A DNA stretch of 10,587 bases from Acidimicrobiaceae bacterium (GTDB lineage: Bacteria > Actinomycetota > Acidimicrobiia > Acidimicrobiales > RAAP-2), in the NCBI GenBank assembly GCA_003135595.1, contig PLCI01000055.1, positions 11,728 to 22,314 on the forward strand, given 5' to 3'. Below the pieces are notes generated by a model that was given only the letters and a program-made list of their open reading frames with translations, had not been told where the DNA came from and ran no database searches. Numbering within the stretch: position 1 is the stretch's first letter; every line of letters begins with the position of its first letter. The translations under genes and the position numbers were made by a program. Positions 1 to 5,670 of this stretch are shown here, piece after piece.

Positions 1-536
1 TAGGCGAGGTTGTCCTCGTTCTGCGTCTCGAGGTACGCCCCCACGCCCTCTGCATCGCAGCGCGACAGCACCTCTTCTTGGAGCGCGCCGCCGACGCCCG
101 AGCGCTGGTGCTCGGGGTCGCAGCACAGCAGCTGCAGGTACCACAGGTGCTCCTTGGGATGGGCCTTCTCGAGGGCAGTGAGGTACCTCAGTCCCTTGAG
201 GAGCGAGGCGGGCCTCGGGTACAGCGCTCGCATGGCGCCGACGGTCTGGAGCAGCTGCTCCTTCAGTGGGTAGGGGTAGCCCCCTGGCGCGACCCAGCCA
301 CCGACGCCGACGATCCTCCCGTCCCGACGGGCGGTGAGCAGGAGTCCCTTCGGGCCTAGGTGCTGGGCGGTCGTCATCCCGAATCGATTGAGCCCGCGAG
401 ATCTCACGAGCGCTCCCGGGGAGAGGTAGGCGAAGAAGGGGTCCGTGTGGAACGCTCGCGCCGAGACCAGGGCCACGTCCTGCATCTCTCGCCTCGAGAG
501 CGGCGCGCTGCTGATCTCCACGTCCTCGCGCGTCAC
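1..536 (-). CDS. GNAT family N-acetyltransferase, partial (C-terminus beyond left edge)
   Basis: Reading the minus strand from GTG at 536 gives 178 open codons that run off the window. The fold is recognisable as a Gcn5-related acetyltransferase, which moves an acetyl group from acetyl-CoA to an amine of an unknown substrate. The acetyl-CoA pyrophosphate loop (motif A) is at residues 144-150, QRSGVGG, after a beta strand HLWYLQLLCCDPEH (130-143); the following ETQNEDNLA (170-178) matches the motif-B strand and Asn of many GNATs. The N-terminal part (SARAFHTDPFF, 25-35) also looks like this family. The start is uncertain: GTG 536 fits the usual family N-terminus but has no clear ribosome binding site, whereas an in-frame GTG at 629 has AGGA seven bases upstream and would add a Q/A/P-rich tail encoded by the tandem repeat. 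It is divergent from the small Cys-rich gene at 655. Family sure, substrate unknown. Confidence 0.85.
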   Translation of the reverse strand, partial: MTREDVEISSAPLSRREMQDVALVSARAFHTDPFFAYLSPGALVRSRGLNRFGMTTAQHLGPKGLLLTARRDGRIVGVGGWVAPGGYPYPLKEQLLQTVGAMRALYPRPASLLKGLRYLTALEKAHPKEHLWYLQLLCCDPEHQRSGVGGALQEEVLSRCDAEGVGAYLETQNEDNLA

Positions 537-565
537 GGGCGAGATCGTACCGTCGGTGTCCTCTT

Positions 566-613
566 GTGCTTGTTGGGGTGCTCGTTGGTGTGCTTGTTGG
601 GGTGCTCGTTGGG
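566..613. repeat. Tandem repeat, four copies of a 12-bp unit (two 24-bp units)
   Basis: The unit is GTGCTYGTTGGK. Copies start at 566, 578, 590 and 602; read as two 24-bp units (566-589, 590-613) they differ only in the last base. It sits in the divergent spacer between the GNAT gene (start 536) and the Cys-rich gene (start 655). Because 12 is a multiple of three and the unit contains no stop in any frame, all reading frames stay open across it, which creates spurious overlapping ORFs such as a VLVG-repeat one on the plus strand. If the GNAT gene really starts at 629 the array would encode a QRAPQQA(H/Q) repeat. It could be variable in copy number. Confidence 0.9.
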
Positions 614-654
614 CGCGCGACCGGCGCACGGGGAGGTCCTGTCAGAATGGTGCG

Positions 655-987
655 ATGCCCATGCGCGAGGAGTGCAAGAACTTCCAGAGCCGGACCTATG
701 CGTCCGGCGAGGTCGCCCGATTCTGCGTCCTCGACCTCGCGCCTGAGGCCCCGTGGCGCTGTCCGGACAACTGCCCCAAGTACGCACCGAGGCTCGCCGA
801 CGTCGGCTGGGTGCACGGCACGCTCATCGAGCCCGCGATCGAGGCGGCGCCCGATGTGCCGGTCGACCGGATGCAAGAGGTGCTGGGCGAGGCCGAGAAG
901 ATCGTCAACGAGATCGCGCCCGACGCGCTCGCCAAGGAGCGCAAGCGCCAGAAGTCCCAGAAGCGGAGGTGGCCCCGGCCGCGGTGA
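655..987 (+). CDS. Small four-cysteine protein of unknown function
   Basis: A 110-residue protein that I cannot assign to a characterised family. The conserved-looking part is N-terminal: Cys7, Cys24, Cys36 and Cys40, with the last pair in RCPDNCPKY (35-43). The C-x16-C-x11-C-x3-C pattern could bind zinc or an Fe-S cluster, but this is inference. The middle (71-90) is a likely acidic helix, and the tail from 94 is strongly basic (KERKRQKSQKRRWPRPR), possibly for nucleic-acid or ribosome contact. ATG 655 was chosen because no in-frame start lies between it and the repeat; a GGGAGG at 631-636 is too distant (18 nt) to be a normal ribosome binding site, and ATG 661 is an alternative. It ends exactly where the convergent crotonase gene ends (987/988). 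No signal peptide or membrane segment. Confidence 0.7.
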   Translation: MPMREECKNFQSRTYASGEVARFCVLDLAPEAPWRCPDNCPKYAPRLADVGWVHGTLIEPAIEAAPDVPVDRMQEVLGEAEKIVNEIAPDALAKERKRQKSQKRRWPRPR

Positions 988-1019
988 TCAGCGCCCGGTG
1001 AATCGGGGAGGCCGCTTCT
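959..1019. terminator. Inverted repeat spanning a zero-gap convergent gene junction
   Basis: AGAAGCGG at 959-966 is exactly complementary to CCGCTTCT at 1012-1019. Inside it CCCCG (973-977) can pair with CGGGG (1004-1008), giving a two-part stem around both stop codons (TGA at 985-987 on plus, TGA at 990-988 on minus). There is no T-tract and the apical loop is long, so a role as bidirectional terminator is only a possibility. Confidence 0.3.
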
Positions 1020-1824
1020 CGAAGAAGGCGGTCATCGCCTCGGTGAGGTCATCGCTGCGCAGGTACAGGCTGTTCCACCACGCGACGTACTCGAGTCCTT
1101 CGGCAACGCTGCGACCGTCGTTCGCCGCGAGGACCGCCTTCGTCCCCTGCACGGCGAGCGGGGAGTTCGCCGCGATCTCGACCGCGAGCTCTCGGGCGGC
1201 CTTGCCGACGCCGTCGGCGCCACCGGGGAAGACGTCGCTCACGAGGCCGATCGACCTCGCCCGCTCGGCGTCGATGTCCTTGCCGGTGAAGGCGAGCTCG
1301 GCGACGTGTCCGGCACCGATGATCCCCGGCAGCCGCTGGAGGCTGCCGAGGTCGGCCACGATCGCGATCTTGGCCTCTCGAACCGAGAAGATTGCGTCGT
1401 CGCTCGCAAGGCGGATGTCGCACGCGGCGATGAGGTCGACGCCACCGCCGATGCAGTAGCCGTGCACCGCGGCGATCACGGGTTTACGGCACGCGACGAC
1501 CGAGGTCACCGACGCCTGCATGCGGCCGATGTTCTCGAACAGGGCCCGGTTGGTCCCAACGGCATCAGCGGGTGCGGGCGAACCGAGTCCCTGGCCGCCG
1601 AACGAAGAAAGGTCGAGGCCGACGGTGAAGTGCGGACCTGCAGCGGCGATGACGATGCATCGGACGTCGTCGTCGCGATCGAGCGCCGCCATGAAGAGGG
1701 GAAGGTCCTTCCAGAACGCGGGGCCGAGCGCGTTGCGCTTCTCGGCACGGTCGAGCACGACCGTCGCGATGCCATCGTCGATCGAGCACGTGAGCACCTC
1801 GGAGGTCGGACGGTCAGTGGTCAT
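988..1824 (-). CDS. Crotonase family, delta(3,5)-delta(2,4)-dienoyl-CoA isomerase-like
   Basis: A 278-residue enoyl-CoA hydratase/isomerase superfamily protein, cytosolic. Residues that in mammalian ECH1 catalyse isomerisation of 3,5-dienoyl-CoA to 2,4-dienoyl-CoA are all present: Asp130 in GGGVDL, Glu150 in VREAK and Asp158 in VADLGSLQRLP. The oxyanion-hole segments are HFTVGLDLSSF (65-75) and HGYCIGGGVDL (121-131). The late motifs SPLAVQGTK (221-229) and AEGLEYVAWWN (241-251) also follow ECH1 rather than plain crotonase, which uses two Glu residues. The likely role is beta-oxidation of unsaturated fatty acids with odd-positioned double bonds; bacterial relatives are often annotated only as enoyl-CoA hydratase. 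ATG 1824 has GAGAGG a few bases upstream. It is divergent from sufD (102 bp) and abuts the gene at 655-987 tail to tail. The reading frame stays open upstream but that is the antisense of sufD. Confidence 0.9.
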   Translation of the reverse strand: MTTDRPTSEVLTCSIDDGIATVVLDRAEKRNALGPAFWKDLPLFMAALDRDDDVRCIVIAAAGPHFTVGLDLSSFGGQGLGSPAPADAVGTNRALFENIGRMQASVTSVVACRKPVIAAVHGYCIGGGVDLIAACDIRLASDDAIFSVREAKIAIVADLGSLQRLPGIIGAGHVAELAFTGKDIDAERARSIGLVSDVFPGGADGVGKAARELAVEIAANSPLAVQGTKAVLAANDGRSVAEGLEYVAWWNSLYLRSDDLTEAMTAFFEKRPPRFTGR

Positions 1825-1882
1825 CGCATCCTCTCGTCGCGCGTCGATCCTAGGACTCGCCGCGGGGCGCTCGGGAGGACAC

Positions 1883-1892
1883 CAGTACACTG
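1883..1892. promoter_or_regulatory. Short palindrome in the divergent crotonase/sufD spacer
   Basis: CAGT-AC-ACTG is a 10-bp inverted repeat 35 bp before the sufD GTG. It overlaps TACACT (1886-1891), which could serve as a -10 element, but no matching -35 is visible. It could be an operator for sufD; it does not match the SufR-type CAAC-N6-GTTG pattern. Weak evidence only. Confidence 0.2.
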
Positions 1893-1926
1893 CTTCGTCG
1901 GCCGCTCGCCGCGATGACCTGATCCC

Positions 1927-3180
1927 GTGACCCGACTGACTACCGCAGCGCTTGAGTTCGACGAGCCGTCGTGGCGTCGCGAGCAGCGCGTGGCCGCACT
2001 CGGGATCTGGAAGGACCGCGGACTGCCCGACCCTGCCGACGACGTCTGGAAGTACGCGCCGCTCAACGAGCTGACCCTGGACGACCTCGAGCTCGCCACG
2101 CCGTCGCATGCGACTGCGGGTGCCGCGGCGATCGGCGGGCACGCGCCCGCGGTCGTCGCGTACGTGAGCGGTGGCCACGTGATCGACATTGCGACGAACG
2201 ATGAGATCGACGGGCTCTCCGTCTCGACGGAGGCGCCGCCCACCGAGCTTGGTCGGCTCGTCGGCCCTGACGACGCGTTCGCCGCGATGAACCTCGCGTA
2301 CTCGCCAGGGGCGATCTTCGTTGAAGTCGCGCCGGGCGCTCGGATCGAGCGCCCGGTCGTTCTGCTCGTGGACTGCCCCGACGGTGCCTCGTTCCCTCGC
2401 GTGCTCGTCCGAGTCGGCGAGCGCGGCTCGGTTCGCGTGCTCGAGCACGTCACGGGTCCCTCGGCGAGCTTCGTCGCCTCGGTCGCCGAGTACGTGGTCG
2501 GCGCCGGCGCGACGCTCGAGGTGGCCTCGGTGCAGTCCCTCGGGACGTCCTGCTGGTCGGTCGCGCGCACCCGCGCGTCCATCGGCGCGGGTGCGACGTT
2601 CCGCCAGGTGGCCGTCGGACTCGGCGCACGCTACGACCGGGTGCGCGCCGACGCGCTCTTGGAGGGCGAGGGAGCCACGAGCGAGCTTCAGACGGCCCAC
2701 GTCGGGACCGGCGACCAGGTCCACGACCTGCGCACCATGCAGGTCCACATCGGCCGCCGGACGATCTCGAGGCTGCACTCGAAGGCGGCGGTGACGGACC
2801 GTGCCGGCTCGATCTACAGCGGTCTCATCACGATGCGACATGGCGCGAAGAAGGGCGACGCGCGCCAGGTGAACAACAGCCTCGTGCTGTCAGCAGAGGC
2901 CCGAGCGGACTCGGTGCCGAACCTCGACATCGAGGAGAACGACGTCCAGTGCGCGCACGCCTCGACCGTCGGGCCGCTCGATCCCGAGCAGCGCTGGTAC
3001 CTCGAGTCGCGAGGTGTCGCCCCCGTCGACGCGGTGCAGCTGATCATCACGGGCTTCTTCCATGAGATCGAGGGGCTGCTCCACGACGACGTGCTCGCGG
3101 CGCGGCTCCACGACGCGATCGGCGGCCTGTCGTCACGTCGAAGCGACGATCCGCACGGCACTGGCAGTAGCGGGCGATGA
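1927..3180 (+). CDS. sufD: Fe-S cluster assembly protein SufD
   Basis: A 417-residue SufB/SufD-family protein, scaffold partner of the SufC ATPase in cytosolic Fe-S cluster assembly. The N-terminal helical part contains DDVWKYAPLNEL (38-49), a SufD hallmark; residues 125-280 are the repetitive beta-helix; the C-terminal core (281-383) carries NNSLVLSAEARADSVP (316-331) and DVQCAHASTVG (339-349). The Cys342-x-His344 pair corresponds to the motif in E. coli SufD that contains the functional His360. The position that holds the sulfur-accepting cysteine in SufB is not Cys here (SAEARAD), so this is SufD, not SufB. GTG 1927 is the first start after an in-frame stop at 1915; no strong ribosome binding site is seen. 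The stop overlaps the Rieske ATG by 4 nt (ATGA), so translation is probably coupled. No sufB precedes it, which is unusual. Confidence 0.95.
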   Translation: MTRLTTAALEFDEPSWRREQRVAALGIWKDRGLPDPADDVWKYAPLNELTLDDLELATPSHATAGAAAIGGHAPAVVAYVSGGHVIDIATNDEIDGLSVSTEAPPTELGRLVGPDDAFAAMNLAYSPGAIFVEVAPGARIERPVVLLVDCPDGASFPRVLVRVGERGSVRVLEHVTGPSASFVASVAEYVVGAGATLEVASVQSLGTSCWSVARTRASIGAGATFRQVAVGLGARYDRVRADALLEGEGATSELQTAHVGTGDQVHDLRTMQVHIGRRTISRLHSKAAVTDRAGSIYSGLITMRHGAKKGDARQVNNSLVLSAEARADSVPNLDIEENDVQCAHASTVGPLDPEQRWYLESRGVAPVDAVQLIITGFFHEIEGLLHDDVLAARLHDAIGGLSSRRSDDPHGTGSSGR

Positions 3181-3491
3181 CGACCCACGTCGTCTGCGAG
3201 CTCTCCTCGCTCGACGAGGCAGTCCCCCTGCGCGCGTCGGTCGGCGACGTCGACGTCGTCGTGGTGCGGTGCGGGTCCGAGCTGTACTGCCTCGAAAACG
3301 TCTGCAGCCACGAGCACTTCGCCCTGAGCGACGGCGAGGTGGACCCTTCGACCTGCGAGATCGAGTGCGCGAGGCACGGCGCGATGTTCGACCTCGCGAC
3401 GGGCGAGCCGCGGTCGCTTCCCGCGACGCGCCCCGTGCGCACGTTCCCCGTCTCCGTGCACGACGGCAAGGTCACCGTGGAGACGCCGTGA
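3177..3491 (+). CDS. Rieske [2Fe-2S] ferredoxin in the suf operon
   Basis: A 104-residue single-domain Rieske protein. The cluster ligands are Cys43-x-His45 (NVCSHEHFAL) and Cys64-x2-His67 (IECARHGAMFDLATGEP, 62-78). The loop between the two ligand pairs is 18 residues, a little longer than the common 15-17. It resembles the ferredoxin subunits of non-haem ring-hydroxylating dioxygenases and is often annotated as such, but there is no oxygenase here. It lies between sufD and sufC with 4-nt overlaps on both sides (ATGA at 3177, GTGA at 3488), an arrangement found in actinobacterial suf operons. By context it may supply electrons for, or be a first client of, cluster assembly; this is inference. 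No signal peptide or membrane anchor, so cytosolic. Confidence 0.93.
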   Translation: MTTHVVCELSSLDEAVPLRASVGDVDVVVVRCGSELYCLENVCSHEHFALSDGEVDPSTCEIECARHGAMFDLATGEPRSLPATRPVRTFPVSVHDGKVTVETP

Positions 3492-4204
3492 CGGACCTGC
3501 TTGAGATCCAAGGGCTCCACGCACGAGTCGGGACCAAAGAGATCCTTCGAGGCGTCGACCTCGTCGTGGGGCCGGGGGAGATCCATGCGGTGATGGGACC
3601 AAACGGCTCGGGGAAGTCCACCCTCGCCCACGTGCTCGCGGGCCGTCCGGGCCCGGAGGTGACCGCGGGACGGGCCTTCCTCAATGGCACGGACCTGCTC
3701 GCCCTGCCGCCGCACGAGCGAGCCAGGGCTGGCCTGTTCCTCGGCCTGCAGCATCCGATCGAAGTGCCAGGTGTGACGACCCTGGCGGCGCTCGAGCATG
3801 CCGGGGTGCCCCTCGCCCAGCTCGCCGCCACGGTGCAGGCAAGTGCCGAGGAGGTCGGGCTGCGCGTCGACCTCCTCGATCGACCGCTCAACGTCGGACT
3901 CTCCGGCGGCGAGGCGAAGCGCAACGAGATCGTGCAGCTCCAGGTGCTCCGGCCAAAGGTCGCGGTCCTCGACGAGATCGACTCGGGCCTTGACGTCGAC
4001 GCCCTCGAGGACGTCGGCGCGACACTCACTCGAGCGGTCGCGACGTGGAACCTCAGCGTCGTCGCGATCACCCACTTTCGACGGCTGCTCGACGTGCTGC
4101 CGGCCACGAGTGTGCACGTCTTCGTTGACGGGCGCATCGTCGAGAGCGGTGACAAGTCGCTTGCCGTGCGGCTCGAGCGTGACGGGTATATGAGTTTCTT
4201 ATAA
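3488..4204 (+). CDS. sufC: SufC ATPase, first copy (divergent form)
   Basis: A 238-residue ABC-type ATPase that powers the SufBCD scaffold without being a transporter. Walker A GPNGSGKST (37-45), Q-loop Gln88 in LGLQHPIEVPG, signature LSGGEAKRNEI (138-148), Walker B VAVLDEID (158-165) with catalytic Glu163, and H-loop His196 in VAITHF are all present, so it should be active. It differs from the second copy (7334-8092): the segment between Q-loop and signature is about eight residues shorter and the signature starts LSGGEAK instead of FSGGERK. That segment contacts SufB/SufD in known structures, so partner preference may differ. GTG 3488 overlaps the Rieske stop by 4 nt. The end is locally AT-rich with a rare TTA leucine codon just before TAA. 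It is probably co-translated with sufD and works with it. Confidence 0.93.
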   Translation: MTDLLEIQGLHARVGTKEILRGVDLVVGPGEIHAVMGPNGSGKSTLAHVLAGRPGPEVTAGRAFLNGTDLLALPPHERARAGLFLGLQHPIEVPGVTTLAALEHAGVPLAQLAATVQASAEEVGLRVDLLDRPLNVGLSGGEAKRNEIVQLQVLRPKVAVLDEIDSGLDVDALEDVGATLTRAVATWNLSVVAITHFRRLLDVLPATSVHVFVDGRIVESGDKSLAVRLERDGYMSFL

Positions 4205-4238
4205 ACGCGTCGACATGCCTGTGCGTCCACGACGCGTT
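4204..4238. terminator. Perfect 9-bp inverted repeat between sufC and the LCP gene
   Basis: AACGCGTCG (4204-4212) and CGACGCGTT (4230-4238) are exact reverse complements with a 17-nt loop. The stem begins at the last base of the sufC stop codon. No T-run follows, so it may be a T-less terminator, an attenuating or mRNA-processing hairpin, or a protein-binding operator for the LCP gene. An alternative LCP start (ATG 4215) would lie inside the loop, which favours ATG 4254. Confidence 0.45.
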
Positions 4239-4253
4239 GGTATCGTGCTCGAA

Positions 4254-5639
4254 ATGAAGCGTCGTCGTGGATCGCGCGACAGCTCGCATCGGCGCGGTCC
4301 CAACGCTGGGCCGCTCGACGAACTCGGCCGTCGGATCGATGCCGGCACTGCACAAGGTGCGGCGCCGCTCAAATCCGAAGCGGCGAGCAGCCTCGATGCG
4401 CTCGGGCGTCGCATCGACGCCGAGCGTGGACGGCGCACTCGGCGTCGCCGGAGCTGGCGCGCACGCCGGATCGTGATCGGTGGGGTGGTCGCCATCAGCG
4501 TGTCCGTTGCCGCCGTCGCCGGTGCCTCGTGGTACTACGCGTACCAGAAGTACAAGGCGGCACAGAACCCGAACTTCTGCGGCGTGGTGCACAAGGTCTG
4601 CACGCCCGAGGTCCCGGGCAAGCCCTTCAACGTCCTGGTGATCGGCTCGGACTCGCGCGCGGGGCTGTCGGGCACGGTCGCGGCCCAGACCGGGGCCGGC
4701 AGCGTCTCGGGGCAGCGCTCCGACGTCGTGCGGATCTTCCACGTCAACCCGCAGGCAGGCACGATCAGTGTCGTTGCGATCCCGCGAGACACCATGGTCA
4801 CGCTGCTGGCGAACCAGGGTCTCTACGGGAGCTTCAACCGCATCAACGTGAACTACGCGAGCGGGCCGGCGCTGCTCGTCCGCACGATCGAGGCGGACTT
4901 CGGCATCCCGATCAACCACGTGGTCCAGGTCAGCTTCAGCGGGCTCATCGACGCCGTCAACGCCCTGGGCGGGATCTACATGTACTTCCCCCATCCCGTC
5001 CTCGACCACTACTCGTCACTGCACGTCCCGCACACGGGCTGCCAGCTCATCGACGGCGCCCAGGCGCTCGCCGTCGCGCGCAGCCGGCACTTCGAGTACT
5101 TCCAGAACGGCTACTGGCAGTACGACGGCACCAGCGACTTTGGTCGCATCGACCGCCAGGACCAGTTCATCCGGGCGCTGATGCTGCGCGCGAAGAACAC
5201 GTACAACCCTGCTCGACTCATCGACCTCATCGGTGCGATCCCGTCCGGGATCCAGTACGACGACACGTTCGGCTTCAACGAGTTGGTCGGCCTCGGCCTC
5301 AAGTTCCACGGTTTCAACCCCGCCAACCTCAACGCGTTCACGCTGCCCACCTACGGTGCGGTGAACCCGTCGATCGGCGACGTCCTCTACGTCGACCAGC
5401 CGGCTGCCCAGCAGCTCTTGGTCAGGGTCTTCGGCCAGGTCGGCACCGTCGGGGGACTGACCGAGCCGACGAACCCCCCGCCCACGCAGAGCCTCACGAC
5501 GCCGCTGCCGCCCTCGGTCGCGACCCCGACCGTCCCGCGTCACGCAACGTCGACGACCGTACACGTGACGACGACGACCGCGCCGCTGCACACCGAGCCG
5601 TGGTACACGTTCAACCCCACGGCCTGCGTCCCGAAGTAG
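4254..5639 (+). CDS. LytR-CpsA-Psr (LCP) family cell-wall glycopolymer ligase
   Basis: A 461-residue membrane-anchored LCP protein; the family transfers undecaprenyl-linked glycopolymers to peptidoglycan outside the membrane. A basic cytoplasmic tail (1-72) is followed by one membrane segment (about 73-96, RIVIGGVVAISVSVAAVAGA) and the LCP domain (about 124-320). Conserved charged residues that bind Mg-pyrophosphate are visible: Asp133 in GSDSR, Arg155 in GQRSD, Arg178-Asp179 in IPRDT, Arg276/Arg278 in ARSRH and Arg298/Arg301 in GRIDRQ. A Pro/Thr-rich stretch (404-446) leads to a short tail with Cys458. The N-terminus has a duplicated motif, LDELGRRIDA (21-30) and LDALGRRIDA (47-56). Extracellular cysteines at 109, 116, 263 and 458 could form disulfides. 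ATG 4254 is preferred over in-frame ATG 4215, which lies in a hairpin; neither has a clear ribosome binding site. Old 'transcriptional regulator LytR' names are misleading. Confidence 0.92.
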   Translation: MKRRRGSRDSSHRRGPNAGPLDELGRRIDAGTAQGAAPLKSEAASSLDALGRRIDAERGRRTRRRRSWRARRIVIGGVVAISVSVAAVAGASWYYAYQKYKAAQNPNFCGVVHKVCTPEVPGKPFNVLVIGSDSRAGLSGTVAAQTGAGSVSGQRSDVVRIFHVNPQAGTISVVAIPRDTMVTLLANQGLYGSFNRINVNYASGPALLVRTIEADFGIPINHVVQVSFSGLIDAVNALGGIYMYFPHPVLDHYSSLHVPHTGCQLIDGAQALAVARSRHFEYFQNGYWQYDGTSDFGRIDRQDQFIRALMLRAKNTYNPARLIDLIGAIPSGIQYDDTFGFNELVGLGLKFHGFNPANLNAFTLPTYGAVNPSIGDVLYVDQPAAQQLLVRVFGQVGTVGGLTEPTNPPPTQSLTTPLPPSVATPTVPRHATSTTVHVTTTTAPLHTEPWYTFNPTACVPK

Positions 5640-5670
5640 CTCAGGCGTCCATTTCTGCGAGTGCCTGAGC
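5639..5670. terminator. Inverted repeat spanning the LCP/sufU convergent stop codons
   Basis: GCTCAGGC (5639-5646) and GCCTGAGC (5663-5670) are perfect 8-bp arms, extendable by two G-U pairs in RNA, around a loop of 12-16 nt. The left arm includes the last base of the LCP stop and the whole sufU stop; the right arm lies in the last codons of sufU. With only one base between the two stops, this is a good candidate for a shared bidirectional terminator, though no T-tract follows on either side. Confidence 0.45.

Noticed and set aside
566..613. CRISPR-like array
   Set aside because: The 12-bp units are directly adjacent with no spacers and no cas gene is present; it is a plain tandem repeat.
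566..1459. 297-codon plus-strand frame starting in a VLVG repeat
   Set aside because: It crosses the four-Cys gene and the antisense of the crotonase in a wrong frame; the repeated VLVG is simply the 12-bp DNA repeat translated.
1846..1851. TAGGAT on the minus strand as -10 of the crotonase gene
   Set aside because: No acceptable -35 at the right distance, so the match is too weak to annotate.
988..2841. 617-codon minus-strand open frame covering the crotonase and the antisense of sufD
   Set aside because: Only the last 278 codons resemble a protein family; the rest is the Arg/Asp-rich antisense of sufD, an effect of high GC at third positions. ATG 1824 with a ribosome binding site gives the proper N-terminus.
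1927..3180. SufB instead of SufD
   Set aside because: The protein lacks cysteine at the SufB acceptor position (SAEARAD instead of a Cys-containing motif), has the SufD N-terminal DDVWKYAPL motif, and has SufD-like length.
4254..5639. LytR-type transcriptional regulator of the suf genes
   Set aside because: The protein has a membrane segment and an extracellular LCP catalytic domain, with no DNA-binding domain; the regulator name is historical.
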